A program made the translations under genes and the position numbers. Under the pieces are notes generated by a model, which saw only the letters and a program-made list of their open reading frames with translations, was not told the origin of the DNA and made no database searches. A stretch of 32,409 nt of DNA from Synergistaceae bacterium (lineage in GTDB: Bacteria; Synergistota; Synergistia; Synergistales; Aminobacteriaceae), in the NCBI GenBank assembly GCA_031267575.1, contig JAIRYN010000003.1, positions 1 through 32,409 of the forward strand, in the 5' to 3' direction. Below, one piece after another: positions 6,871-15,435 of this stretch (its first letter is position 1; each line of letters starts with the position of its first letter).

Positions 6871-8598
6871 TCACCACGGAGTGAAGGGCATGATCTGGTA
6901 GCGCCATCCGCCCAACTCGATGTCCTTGAACTGGGGCTCCATAATTTTTACATCCTCGGACTTTAGGAAAGAGAGGTCCATCTCGATTCTGAACACTCCT
7001 ACGGTACGAGGCTCCTTCAAAGAAACGTCGAAAACCATGCTCGTTCCCATTGTGATCAGCAGAAGTTCCTCCTGATCTCGCTGATCTCGCTCATTTATGA
7101 CTTTTTTAAATGAAAAAAACAAATCAGAGCTTTTCCGAATGTTGCGAAGGGGGGGAAAACCGGGCTCGCCCCATCGAGACACCAAAACGTTCACCAGAGC
7201 GGGCGAGAGAACTCTCCCCTCCGGGTAGACTTTCGCCCCGGCTAGGATTTCTCGCCTCCGACTTTCGGGAAGCAGTCCATTTTGGACGCTGAACCAATGT
7301 TCCTTGGGGTCGATAGAGGTCGCGGGACCCAGGTACTCTTGGATAGCCGCGCCTGTGTCTCCGTTGGCGTTCTTCAGGCGAGAGAGAGCGTAATTGCCGT
7401 AGCGTCCCAGATTGAAACGCAGATAGAGGAAGTCGAAATTTTCGGGCCTCGTGCTCCCTTCCAAAAGACGTTCCACTTGATTGTTGGCGGATAAGCGGTA
7501 AGGATCCAAGAGAGGAGAATTCATCGCCACGACGATGATCGCGAGAATCAGCGTCGCGGTGGTATTGACGCGTGCGATTGCCGAAGGCCACTGGCGCAGA
7601 AAGACAGAACCTGCGTAGCCCAGACCCCAGACGCCGGTCACAACAACGAAAAACGTTGCGTGGATACGGTCCACGCTCCAGCCGTACTGCTGAACGCGGA
7701 GTCCCAGGGAGCGGAAGCACAGGGCCGTGTAGATGGGCAAGCAAGGCAACAGAGACAGTTTCGAAACAAAGTCCACCACTTTGTTGGAAAAAGGGTTATG
7801 GGTTCCGTCCAACCACGCCGCGTTGGCCAATAATATAGTGGCGAACTGCAACAAAAGCATGAGAGAGCTGGCCTGTCCGGTGTTCCACAGGTTCTGGAGC
7901 CCTGAAAAGAGAAGAGACACGACGAATACGGTGGATAGGATCGAAAAGGGCAGTAAAAGCCAGGCCAGGATGGCAAGGATCCAACGTCCCACCGAGTCGA
8001 TACCGGGGTGTTTCAAGGCCAAAGTGGTGGACAGGGCGATGGTGAGGCTCGTAAGGGGAAACGCCACCAGGGGATTGAAGATGATCTGGGGAACGAAGAC
8101 GAGTCCGATGATCTCGAAGAGCAGAGAAGCGGTGAGCAGTAGGGCCCAAAAGACCGCCGTGACAATGACGGCCTGAAAAAGCAGGAAAACGTTGCGGCAA
8201 AGTTGAAAGAAAATATCCGAGTAGGGAACTCGCCAGCTCCAAGAAGCAATGCGGCATTGGAAAAACGGCAGGAGCAAAAAAGCGGCAATAGCGGTTCTGA
8301 CCAAGTTCATGTTTTGCGTGGGCAGAGCGTAGATCTCTGAGTCTGATGGAAAGACGGACCAGAGCCAGTAGGCGTGGAAAAGGGCAAGGATCGCTGCGAG
8401 GGAGCCTAAAAAGCGTCTGAGGCGTCTGCCCCAGTATTCCTGCCCCAACCAGAGGGCGAAGGGGACCACTACCACCAAACTCAAGGGCAGGGTCAGAAAA
8501 ACTCCGGAACTGGTATAGACGTACTTGCCCAACAAGAAACCCTGGAGCAAGGCCGAGGCGCTAACCCAGAAATAGCGTTTGCGATCAATGCCGTACAT
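6871..8598 (-). CDS. DUF4153-type multi-pass membrane protein
   Basis: This 575-residue integral membrane protein has roughly ten to twelve hydrophobic segments in residues 1-370. A soluble C-terminal part of about 200 residues follows. The junction (DPYRLSANNQVERL, then FDFLYLRFNLGRYG) is the pattern I associate with DUF4153, a family of unknown function. The ATG at 8598 has GGAG 5 nt upstream and lies 2 nt after the stop of the exported DUF2993-like gene. A GTG at 8604 overlapping that stop is the alternative. The two genes clearly form an operon. Near the C-terminus a 9-bp in-frame duplication (7072-7080, 7081-7089) gives RDQRDQ. Confidence 0.8.
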   Translation of the reverse strand: MYGIDRKRYFWVSASALLQGFLLGKYVYTSSGVFLTLPLSLVVVVPFALWLGQEYWGRRLRRFLGSLAAILALFHAYWLWSVFPSDSEIYALPTQNMNLVRTAIAAFLLLPFFQCRIASWSWRVPYSDIFFQLCRNVFLLFQAVIVTAVFWALLLTASLLFEIIGLVFVPQIIFNPLVAFPLTSLTIALSTTLALKHPGIDSVGRWILAILAWLLLPFSILSTVFVVSLLFSGLQNLWNTGQASSLMLLLQFATILLANAAWLDGTHNPFSNKVVDFVSKLSLLPCLPIYTALCFRSLGLRVQQYGWSVDRIHATFFVVVTGVWGLGYAGSVFLRQWPSAIARVNTTATLILAIIVVAMNSPLLDPYRLSANNQVERLLEGSTRPENFDFLYLRFNLGRYGNYALSRLKNANGDTGAAIQEYLGPATSIDPKEHWFSVQNGLLPESRRREILAGAKVYPEGRVLSPALVNVLVSRWGEPGFPPLRNIRKSSDLFFSFKKVINERDQRDQEELLLITMGTSMVFDVSLKEPRTVGVFRIEMDLSFLKSEDVKIMEPQFKDIELGGWRYQIMPFTPW

Positions 8599-8600
8599 GA

Positions 8601-9431
8601 TCACTCCGCCGCGTAATGGTAAGTGATGCCGTCTTCCGGTGGTTGCGGAAGGTTACGAGTAGCCAAAAGGGCCTGTCCCTCTTGAAATTCGATCTTGTGC
8701 AGTTTGAGCGGCAGAGGGAAGCGTCTCAGGCTCAGTAGAGGCTGTATCTGAGAGATAGCCTGCTTGGTAATGTAGTCCGGAACGCTCATTGTGTTGACCC
8801 GCACTTTGTAGCCCTCCAGCCACAGCTCCTTGTTCTCCACAATTTTTAGCCCGCTTTCGACCTCCAACAAAATACGCAACGTAACGAACAAAACTTTCGC
8901 GATGTAGGTTCCCTTGGCGTAAAGCCCGGACGGAGCGATTTTCATGGAAATGTCTTGCCAATGGTCGTCTTTTCCGAAGGTTTCCGTCGCCAGCTTGCGG
9001 TTGATATCTTTCTCCTTAAGAAGACACTGGGCGTATATCTGGAGCACGCTCTCGCACTCTACCTCACCGGACGCCCATTTTGTCGGTGCGTTAAACTGCG
9101 CGTCGTACATACGGAAGATCAGTTTGTCCAGGCGGATTCCCTCAATCAAAACCCCCGTCAGGTTCATGTAGATGTCGCGAAAACGTCCCGTTTCGTCGGG
9201 TTGCTCATCGATGCACAGATCCAGTGTTTCGGGAGAGAACTCCTTAACGTAGTAAGCCAGAAGGCGTGACGTAGGATCCTGGGCGTCGATCTTTCCTTTA
9301 AACTCAAAGTGCGCCCCGGATGCCGGGATAGCGAACAGGATTACTCCCAAGCACAAATTAAAAAATAGATGGGAAAATAGATGGGAAAACAGGTGGGAAA
9401 ACAAATGAAAAATAGCGCGTAGAATCTTCAT
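8601..9431 (-). CDS. Exported DUF2993/LmeA-like lipid-binding protein
   Basis: This 276-residue protein has a signal peptide ending about ASGA-HFEF. The mature part resembles DUF2993 (LmeA-like, phospholipid-binding) proteins: an N-terminal NLTGVLIEGIRLDKLIF strand segment and a C-terminal QIQPLLSLRRFPLPLKLHKI segment. The assignment is by pattern memory, and the role would be envelope lipid handling. The ATG at 9431 is favoured over an upstream start at 9461 because AAAGGAGA lies about 10 nt before it. The signal peptide is odd: HLFS is repeated three times by a 12-bp tandem repeat. It is first gene of the operon with the DUF4153 protein. Confidence 0.7.
   Translation of the reverse strand: MKILRAIFHLFSHLFSHLFSHLFFNLCLGVILFAIPASGAHFEFKGKIDAQDPTSRLLAYYVKEFSPETLDLCIDEQPDETGRFRDIYMNLTGVLIEGIRLDKLIFRMYDAQFNAPTKWASGEVECESVLQIYAQCLLKEKDINRKLATETFGKDDHWQDISMKIAPSGLYAKGTYIAKVLFVTLRILLEVESGLKIVENKELWLEGYKVRVNTMSVPDYITKQAISQIQPLLSLRRFPLPLKLHKIEFQEGQALLATRNLPQPPEDGITYHYAAE
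9365..9412. repeat. 12-bp tandem repeat inside a signal peptide
   Basis: ATAGATGGGAAA is repeated exactly at 9365-9376 and 9377-9388. Diverging copies follow at 9389-9400 (ACAGGTGGGAAA) and 9401-9412. In the minus-strand gene each unit encodes one HLFS step, so the frame is kept. Confidence 0.9.
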
Positions 9432-9557
9432 CGGAAAAATCTCCTTTACCGAAATTATCAAGTGAAATCAGAAATCACAAGGACATGAAGCCATTCTAGC
9501 GCATAAACAAACTCCCGGATACCGTGACGTGACGAAATAGAGGTTCGGAAAATCCGC

Positions 9558-10835
9558 TCAAGGTAAACGCTTTAGACAGTCGAACCAAACAGACAGGGAT
9601 CTCTGAGTCGTCGTCCCGTTGAGCCAGTCCGCCTTGCCCCCACCCCGCGCTTCAAGTTCGGGGAATTTTTTGAGTAATCCCAACAGGTCCACGGGAAGCT
9701 CGGCCCCCCGCAGCAAGATGAAGGGGAAAGGGGTATTGATAGAGGTATCGGGTATGAGAACGAGGCAAAAAGCGTTTGGGTGCTCTGCGACGCAGTTACG
9801 CGCGGGTATCGAGAGCAGCTCCTTTGTCAGTCCGGAAAGCAGAGCGAAGTAAAGGGGGTAATTTCCCACCTCGCGCTCCTCCCAGACGATGGAAATATAG
9901 GGACGTACCTTGTCCGTCACCTGGCGAAGAAAAGCGTTCTCGGCTTTTTGCCGGGCGAAGACCTCCCCCAGTTGGTCTGGTCGGCAGCCCACGTCCCGCA
10001 GCAAGCGCCTCATTACGCGGGTGTACTCCCGTACACGTACTTCCTTTTCCACGGTGAAGCGTACCTCCCAGTCGGGGGCGGAACCATTGAACCCCGTAAC
10101 CAGAAACCCGCCGATTTCTCCCGTCCGTTTCACGTGAGTCCCCGCGCAGGCCGTGGCGTCAATACCCGCCACACGCACCACCCGTATCCGCTCGTCGTGG
10201 ATGCGGTCCCACTTGGCCTTCAGCTCTGGGATTTTCTCCGCTTCCTCTCTGGAGGTCAGGAAGGACTCCACCGGCAGGTCGGCGCGGATGACTGCAGCCG
10301 TCTTTTCCTCCAGCTCAAACAAAGACTCCCAGGTCAGAGGGCCGTCGTAGCGAACGTAGACGACGCTTTCGTCCACCCCGATGTTCACCTTGAGGGTTTC
10401 GAGGCCCTCGCAGGCGTTTTCTTGCAAGCGAGAAAATAAATGCTGCCCCGTGTGCATCTGGGACAAAATCATGTTGCGCGCTGTGTCGACCTCCGTCACG
10501 ACTTCCATGCCAGGTTTCGGTTTCCCCTCAATCAAGGTCAGATCGAGGATCGTTTTATAAAACGGAGAGCCAGCGAGGCGGGAGCTGCGCGAATCGCTTA
10601 GTTTCTTCTCTATCGAGTCTTCTATTGAGTCTTCGTGCTTGTGGGCGTCGCGGACCTCGGCGCGGAATCCCTCGGTTCTCAGCGTTCCCGTATCTCCCGG
10701 CTGACCTCCGCCGCTGGGGTGAAAGGGAGAGTTTTCCAGGACGATCTTGGCTTTTTTATTGCTGAGTTCGAGAACATCAACAATTTTTGCAGTTTTTGCG
10801 GTTTTTTTTTCTCCTTCGTCTCGACGCGTTTCCAT
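9558..10835 (-). CDS. alaX: AlaX-type alanyl-tRNA editing hydrolase
   Basis: This 425-residue cytoplasmic protein would free mischarged Ser or Gly from tRNA-Ala. It carries the AlaRS editing-domain signatures: HPSGGGQPGDTG near residue 40, the zinc motif HTGQH (H128, H132) and CAGTH (C230, H234). A C-terminal DHHA1-like segment with RGGGKADWLNG near 400 makes it the long AlaX class, lacking the aminoacylation domain. AAAGGAG lies about 11 nt before the ATG, and a TATAAT (minus strand, 10876-10871) sits further upstream. A 12-bp in-frame duplication gives DSIEDSIE in a charged linker. It is divergent from the ComB-like gene. Confidence 0.9.
   Translation of the reverse strand: METRRDEGEKKTAKTAKIVDVLELSNKKAKIVLENSPFHPSGGGQPGDTGTLRTEGFRAEVRDAHKHEDSIEDSIEKKLSDSRSSRLAGSPFYKTILDLTLIEGKPKPGMEVVTEVDTARNMILSQMHTGQHLFSRLQENACEGLETLKVNIGVDESVVYVRYDGPLTWESLFELEEKTAAVIRADLPVESFLTSREEAEKIPELKAKWDRIHDERIRVVRVAGIDATACAGTHVKRTGEIGGFLVTGFNGSAPDWEVRFTVEKEVRVREYTRVMRRLLRDVGCRPDQLGEVFARQKAENAFLRQVTDKVRPYISIVWEEREVGNYPLYFALLSGLTKELLSIPARNCVAEHPNAFCLVLIPDTSINTPFPFILLRGAELPVDLLGLLKKFPELEARGGGKADWLNGTTTQRSLSVWFDCLKRLP
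10609..10632. repeat. 12-bp in-frame duplication in alaX
   Basis: TCTATCGAGTCT (10609-10620) and TCTATTGAGTCT (10621-10632) differ by one base and encode the DSIE DSIE doublet. Confidence 0.85.
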
Positions 10836-10960
10836 GTTCGCGACACTCCTTTGCGTTTTGAATATGCTGCATTATACAAAAAATCAAAGGGTGAAGAAGA
10901 AAAAATTCACTTTATATATTTATTTTATGGAAACCTTTTGGTCCGAATCGCTTCACTCCC

Positions 10961-10969
10961 TGATATAAT
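10961..10969 (+). promoter_or_regulatory. Extended -10 promoter of the ComB-like gene
   Basis: TGATATAAT is a consensus extended -10 (TGN plus TATAAT) 32 bp before the ATG. The -35 region is poor, as expected for extended -10 promoters. Confidence 0.6.
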
Positions 10970-11001
10970 CTAAAGATCGAGTCGAGTGAGGGGGATGCGG
11001 C

Positions 11002-12012
11002 ATGTCGAAACTCGTACAAGTCGAGACGGTTTTTTCGTATAGCGAACACTTGCCTGTGGTGGATGTCTGGTTGGTGGTGGATATTTTGCGGGCAACAACT
11101 ATGATAGTAACTTGGTTCGCTGCGGGAGGCGCCGAACTCTACCCTACTGTTTCCGTGGATGCCGCGAGGTCTCTTGCGGAACATCTGAAAGAAGAGGGCG
11201 GGCAACCCCTTTTGATGGGAGAACAAAACGCTGTCGCGCCCCAGGGGTTCGACTTGGGAAATTCTCCATTAGGCATTACGCCGGAAATGATCCAAAAATA
11301 TTCTTGCGCTGTCATGGCTACCACAAATGGCACAAAGGCCATATCGAAGGCTGCCTCCATGGGAACACCCGTTCTCATTGCTTGCGCACGCAACGCCTTT
11401 GCCGCTCTCGATTTGGCGCTCACCAAAGGGAACCGGTTGGGTATTTTTTGTTCCGGGCGCAAAGGACGTCCGGCGTGGGACGACACGTTGTGCGCGGGAC
11501 TTTTCATCGCCATTCTGAAAGAACACTTCCCCGACATACGTCTCGCCGACAGCTCGCGGTTGGCCTTGCTAGCCTGGTCGGAGCCCAAGAACTTCAAATC
11601 ATCCCTTAAAACCGCTGATCACGCTATTTTTTTGGAAAAGATCGGATATGGAGATGATATCGCTTTCGCGGCTGAGATCGATGCCGTCCGTGTCGTCCCC
11701 GAACTTCATGAGCTTCCCAGTGGAAACGAAACGCGGTTGGTCCTGCGCCCAGGTATGGTCCCCGAAAAACCTCTCGCGTTGAACCGCCAAGCCTCATGGG
11801 CTCTGAAAATATTGGAAAAAAACTCGCGCGGAGGGGAAATTTTCTCTGAACCTACCGCCTTGATTCGGTTGCTCGCTCCGAACCGGACCGAAGATGATGC
11901 CTTATCTGATTTTTCACCTATGGCGGAGGGAAGGCACAGTCCAGGAAACGTTTTCTTCGGTGGTGAACTTTACCGGCGACGACGCAGAAATAAGGTTAAA
12001 AGAACCTCTTGA
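11002..12012 (+). CDS. comB: ComB-like 2-phosphosulfolactate phosphatase family protein
   Basis: This 336-residue protein matches the ComB family (Mg-dependent phosphatase of coenzyme M synthesis in methanogens). Signatures include VDILRATT near residue 27, GNSPLG near 85, TTNGTKA near 107 and a C-terminal VPEL. In bacteria without coenzyme M the substrate is uncertain, so treat the name as a family label. GAGGGGG lies about 8 nt before the ATG. At 336 residues it exceeds the usual roughly 240. The extra tail ends in a basic run (YRRRRRNKVKR) and overlaps an open +2 frame that leads into LarC, so the last 40 residues may reflect a frameshift or decay. Confidence 0.8.
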   Translation: MSKLVQVETVFSYSEHLPVVDVWLVVDILRATTMIVTWFAAGGAELYPTVSVDAARSLAEHLKEEGGQPLLMGEQNAVAPQGFDLGNSPLGITPEMIQKYSCAVMATTNGTKAISKAASMGTPVLIACARNAFAALDLALTKGNRLGIFCSGRKGRPAWDDTLCAGLFIAILKEHFPDIRLADSSRLALLAWSEPKNFKSSLKTADHAIFLEKIGYGDDIAFAAEIDAVRVVPELHELPSGNETRLVLRPGMVPEKPLALNRQASWALKILEKNSRGGEIFSEPTALIRLLAPNRTEDDALSDFSPMAEGRHSPGNVFFGGELYRRRRRNKVKRTS

Positions 12013-12032
12013 ATTTCTGATTGAATTTCTAA
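12009..12032 (+). repeat. 12-bp duplication at the ComB-like stop
   Basis: TTGAATTTCTGA (12009-12020) and TTGAATTTCTAA (12021-12032) lie end to end. The first contains the TGA stop of the ComB-like gene. Confidence 0.85.
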
Positions 12033-12076
12033 ACACGAGAGACAACATCATCAGATGTGGAGTGAATAGGTCAGTT

Positions 12077-13258
12077 ATGAAGACGTTATATTTAGATTGT
12101 TTTGCGGGTATTGCTGGCGACATGTTGGTGGGGGCGCTCTTCGAGTTTGCTCCAAATCTGGACCGACTCAGAGCTGAGTTGGCTAAAATGACGAAACTTT
12201 CGACCTCGGATTACGAAATTCAGATAGAAAAAGACGTCAGGGGCGGCATCGCAGGAAACTATTTTTGCGTGAAGACCCATGAACATCATCCCCACAGAGG
12301 ATTGAAAGAAATAGAGGACATCGTCGTGACCAGCGCTCTTTCTACTCGTATCCAGCGCGAGGCCATGAGAGCTTTTGCTCTGCTGGCGGAGGCCGAGGCG
12401 AAAGTCCATGGCGTTACGCCGGAGGAGATCCATTTTCATGAAGTGGGGGCCATCGACTCCATCGTGGACATCGTGGGGGCCTTCATTTTAATTGATCAGT
12501 TGGAGTGGCCCAGGGTACTATGCTCCACTATTAACGTGGGGTCAGGGACCGTCACGTGCGCTCACGGGCTGTTGCCCGTGCCCACTCCAGCGACGGAGAT
12601 TCTGCTCCATGGCCTGCCGGTTTGTTCGAGGGGAGAGCCTATGGAGCGGACAACGCCTACAGGCGCGTTATTGGTCCGTTGTTTGGCGGACGGATTCTGC
12701 GAGATCCCGGAGGGAACGATTCTGACTTCCGGTTACGGACTGGGGACTCGGAAATCGGACCTGCCCAACCTCCTCCGCGTTCTTCTGATGGAGTGCAAAG
12801 AGCTGGGGGGGCAGGGCGTGAAGCATGATCGCGTGACACTGCTGGAAAGTAATATCGACGACATGAATCCTCAGGACTTCGAACTTGTCACAGAGCGGCT
12901 TTTTGAAGAGGGCGCCTTAGATGTTTGGTTGGAGTCCATCGACATGAAAAAAGGACGTCCGGGAGTGAAGTTTTGTTGCCTTTGTTCCCCCGAAAAAGCT
13001 GAGGCGCTTTCGTGGATCGTTTTGCGCGACACCACCACTCAGGGGGTGCGGCGAGCAACTCTTGACCGCTCTAAATTATGTTATAAGATAGACGAAGTTT
13101 TCACCTCCCTGGGCGCTCTGAGGGTGAAAACGGCTTTTATGGGGGAAAACCCCATTCGCCGTACTCCAGAATATGACGACATCAAGCATTTAGCGAAGGA
13201 AAAAAGGCTTCCTCTGTCGGAGATTCGCAATCAAGTTCTTCGTGAGTTGCCGCAATGA
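12077..13258 (+). CDS. larC: LarC, nickel-pincer cofactor (NPN) nickel insertion enzyme
   Basis: This 393-residue enzyme inserts Ni into the pyridinium-bisthiocarboxylate mononucleotide cofactor of lactate racemase-type enzymes. MKTLYLDCFAGIAGDML begins the family, HFHEVGAIDSIVDIVG and RTTPTGALL follow, and the C-terminal LESNIDDMNPQ domain is complete. In some lactobacilli the gene is split by a programmed frameshift; here it is one uninterrupted frame. The ATG at 12077 matches the family start, although the frame is open 61 codons further upstream, and the ribosome site is weak (AGG at 6 nt). LarB, LarE and LarA are not in the window, so the cofactor's user must be elsewhere. Confidence 0.92.
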   Translation: MKTLYLDCFAGIAGDMLVGALFEFAPNLDRLRAELAKMTKLSTSDYEIQIEKDVRGGIAGNYFCVKTHEHHPHRGLKEIEDIVVTSALSTRIQREAMRAFALLAEAEAKVHGVTPEEIHFHEVGAIDSIVDIVGAFILIDQLEWPRVLCSTINVGSGTVTCAHGLLPVPTPATEILLHGLPVCSRGEPMERTTPTGALLVRCLADGFCEIPEGTILTSGYGLGTRKSDLPNLLRVLLMECKELGGQGVKHDRVTLLESNIDDMNPQDFELVTERLFEEGALDVWLESIDMKKGRPGVKFCCLCSPEKAEALSWIVLRDTTTQGVRRATLDRSKLCYKIDEVFTSLGALRVKTAFMGENPIRRTPEYDDIKHLAKEKRLPLSEIRNQVLRELPQ

Positions 13259-13380
13259 TCGTTACGGTTTCTACAGGAGATTGCGGAAAAAGGAACAATA
13301 TTTCTTCGAGCGCACAAGCGCGGTTGATTATTGGATTGGCTGCATTGTTTCGTATCCTTGCGGGAATACAAACCAAATAA
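13255..13380 (+). CDS. Possible small protein coupled to larC
   Basis: An ATG overlaps the larC stop as ATGA and opens a 41-codon frame to TAA at 13380. The peptide begins MIVTVSTGDCGK and has a hydrophobic stretch (LIIGLAALFRILAGI) that could be one membrane helix. I know no family. Tight coupling and the membrane-like segment are the only support; chance is quite possible. Confidence 0.3.
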   Translation: MIVTVSTGDCGKRNNISSSAQARLIIGLAALFRILAGIQTK

Positions 13381-13418
13381 AAAACTATAGATTCTAAAAA
13401 TCAGAACGGAGGTTCCCC

Positions 13419-14120
13419 GTGAGTATTATCATAACCCTTTTGCTTGTGGCTTCTGTGGTGATCAATGTGTGGCTCTTGAGACGAAGGCCGGGCCTCGGAA
13501 AACGTTCCTCTTACTCCACGTTGTTGGAGGGGATCAAAAATATCAAGGAGCTGGCGACGATACGGCAGGCTTTTCAATCTATTGTCATGTTCGAGGATTC
13601 CAAGTCCCTATTGGGTTTTTCCCTGCCGGGGACGAGACGTAAGTTTATTCTAAAGTACGCCGGTACTATCGTCTGTGGCAACGACTTGGCGCAGGTGACG
13701 ATCACGGAGCGCTTCGCACTCAACCGGGTGCGTATGGTCGTGCCTCGCAGCCGATTGCTGGATCTCTACGCGGACATGAAAAGCGTTCAGGTTTACGACC
13801 AAAGGGCGGGTATATTCACCTCCATCGAACTGCAAGATCAGAATCGGGAAATCGCCAACAACTTGGAAGAAGTACGGCAGGACGCTCTTCAGAGCGATAT
13901 TCTGCGTCGGGCGGACGAAAACACGCGGGCAGTTCTTACCTCTTTGGCCGCGTCTCTGGGTATGATAGCAGAAGTCGTCTTCGATCAGGAGGAGGAGGTT
14001 CTCCACGTTTCGGCTCCGACAGATCCAGAACTTGAGCCATCTCTTGTTTCTGGGGAAATCGCCAGGGAGATCGGAGTCGAGTCCGAGGTTCTCTTTCCAG
14101 AAAAAGTCAATCTGCCTTAA
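13419..14120 (+). CDS. DUF4230 membrane-anchored protein
   Basis: This 233-residue protein has one N-terminal hydrophobic helix (residues 2-19) followed by RRR. The soluble part fits DUF4230 (ELATIRQAFQSIVMFED, then KFILKYAGTIVCGNDLAQV). Function of the family is unknown. The start is GTG with CGGAGG about 6 nt upstream. It stands alone, followed by a strong terminator. The C-terminal region (ISVESEVLFPEK-like, acidic) shows no catalytic pattern I can name. Confidence 0.8.
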   Translation: MSIIITLLLVASVVINVWLLRRRPGLGKRSSYSTLLEGIKNIKELATIRQAFQSIVMFEDSKSLLGFSLPGTRRKFILKYAGTIVCGNDLAQVTITERFALNRVRMVVPRSRLLDLYADMKSVQVYDQRAGIFTSIELQDQNREIANNLEEVRQDALQSDILRRADENTRAVLTSLAASLGMIAEVVFDQEEEVLHVSAPTDPELEPSLVSGEIAREIGVESEVLFPEKVNLP

Positions 14121-14134
14121 AAAATGGCGATGTG

Positions 14135-14156
14135 AAAAAAGATATAAAAAAGATAT
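14135..14156. repeat. 11-bp duplication AAAAAAGATAT
   Basis: Exact copies at 14135-14145 and 14146-14156 lie between the DUF4230 stop and its terminator. Confidence 0.9.
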
Positions 14157-14166
14157 AAAACAAAAT

Positions 14167-14205
14167 AAAACCCGTCGAAAAGGCTTTTGACGGGTTTTAT
14201 TATTT
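14167..14205 (+). terminator. Rho-independent terminator of the DUF4230 gene
   Basis: AAAACCCGTC (14167-14176) pairs with GACGGGTTTT (14189-14198). Inner GAAA/TTTT pairs extend the stem around an AGGC loop, and TTTTATTATTT follows. Confidence 0.9.
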
Positions 14206-14257
14206 GGTGGGCTCGGACGAATACAATCGCATGTTGTTTACGAAAACCTAAACCACA

Positions 14258-14299
14258 TTACGTATTCAAATAATATTACGTATAAATAATATTACGTAT
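14258..14299 (+). repeat. ATTACGTAT repeats upstream of the TRAP promoter
   Basis: A 16-bp unit AAATAATATTACGTAT is exactly duplicated at 14268-14283 and 14284-14299. A third ATTACGTAT is at 14258-14266. The three cores start 17 and 16 bp apart, and the last base overlaps the -35 at 14299. Each core contains the palindrome TACGTA. This could be a regulator-binding array, or simple slippage. Confidence 0.85.
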
Positions 14300-14328
14300 T
14301 GAAACAATGCGTGACTTTTTATTATAAT
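14299..14328 (+). promoter_or_regulatory. Promoter of the TAXI-TRAP operon
   Basis: TTGAAA (14299-14304), an 18-bp spacer and a perfect TATAAT (14323-14328) lie about 125 bp before the binding-protein start. Confidence 0.7.
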
Positions 14329-14451
14329 ACAACGAATTTTACGGAAAGCAGCTGTAAAAGGAATTAGGAATTTCTGGTCGCTGCGGAGACCCGCGCAAAG
14401 TGCTCGGGAAAATCGAGATTTTGGACAAGAAAGAATGGAGGAGAAGTGACA

Positions 14452-15435
14452 ATGAAGAAAACATTAGTCGTTTTGGGTGTCATTCTCGTTTTGGCGGCGA
14501 CCTGTTCCACAAGCAGCGCGATGGATCCCGTGAAGAGAAGCGATTACTTCATCACTGTGCTGACGGGGCCTTCCAGTGGAATTTATTTCCCGATCGGCGG
14601 AGCTTTTTCGACGTTCGTCGGCAAACTGGGGTACAGAGCCTCGGCTACCGCTACCGGCGCTACGGCGGAGAACATCAATGCTCTTCAGACCGGACAGGGA
14701 GAAATGGCCATCGCTATGGCCGACTCAGTTATTCAGGCTGTGGAATCCTTTGGCGCTTACGAGGGACAGCCTCCTGCGGACGATTTGCGCGCGATGATGG
14801 GACTGTGGCCCAATTTCTGCCAGATCGTCACTACGGTGGACTCAGGCATCGCGAAGTTCACCGACATGAAGGGTAAACGTGTAGGAGTGGGTGCTCCCAA
14901 TTCGGGAGTGGAACTTAACGCTCGAATGATGTTCGAGGCGCATGGAATGACCTATGATGACTGCAAAGTGGACTACCTCAGCTACGGCGAGGCCATCGAC
15001 CAGATGAAAAATGGCTTATGCGACGTGGCGTTCGTCACTTCCGGACTCGGCAACGCCACCATTATGGAGCTGGGGACCAGTAAAAAAATTTCCTTCGTCC
15101 CAGTCGAGGGCGAGGCGCTCCAGAATCTTCTGAAAAAATATCCTTTTTACATCGAGGCCACGATTCCGGCCACGACTTATGGAACGAACAGCGACACCAC
15201 CACGGCCGCCGTCATGAACATCATGCTCGTCGATGTTAAACTACCCGCGGAGGTAGTATACGATCTGCTCGATAATATCTACTCGCCCGCGGGTATCGAG
15301 GTGATCCAGGGATCTCACGCCACGGCGAAGGCCAACATCAGCCTCGACACCGCCCTGCGCGGCATCGTGGGAACTTCCGTTCCTTTCCACAACGGAGCCG
15401 CCCAGTTCTACAAAGACAAAGGTTTATTGAAGTAG
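14452..15435 (+). CDS. TAXI-family TRAP transporter solute-binding protein
   Basis: This 327-residue periplasmic receptor delivers an organic solute to the fused TRAP permease encoded downstream. The signal peptide (MKKTLVVLGVILVLAAT) would be cleaved after SSA at about residue 24. TAXI features include TGPSSGIYFPIGGAF, TATGATAENINALQTGQ and KGKRVGVGAPNSG. The ATG at 14452 is chosen because GGAGGAG is 8 nt upstream; a GTG two codons earlier is too close. The ligand cannot be read from sequence. It heads the operon and is typically the most highly expressed TRAP component. The cysteine in the signal region is not in a good lipobox. Confidence 0.92.
   Translation: MKKTLVVLGVILVLAATCSTSSAMDPVKRSDYFITVLTGPSSGIYFPIGGAFSTFVGKLGYRASATATGATAENINALQTGQGEMAIAMADSVIQAVESFGAYEGQPPADDLRAMMGLWPNFCQIVTTVDSGIAKFTDMKGKRVGVGAPNSGVELNARMMFEAHGMTYDDCKVDYLSYGEAIDQMKNGLCDVAFVTSGLGNATIMELGTSKKISFVPVEGEALQNLLKKYPFYIEATIPATTYGTNSDTTTAAVMNIMLVDVKLPAEVVYDLLDNIYSPAGIEVIQGSHATAKANISLDTALRGIVGTSVPFHNGAAQFYKDKGLLK

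Larger units (their letters stand above)
14121..14451 (+). other. Intergenic control region before the TRAP operon
   Basis: No gene is seen in these 331 bases. They hold an 11-bp poly-A/GATAT duplication, the DUF4230 terminator, a repeat array and the TRAP promoter, leaving a transcribed leader of about 115 nt. Confidence 0.75.

Noticed and set aside
6637-6966. Plus-strand ORF with a decent AAAAGGAG site
   Set aside because: Contains a terminator-like hairpin, ends antisense to the DUF4153 gene and has no recognisable content; kept only as a note in the stretch entry.
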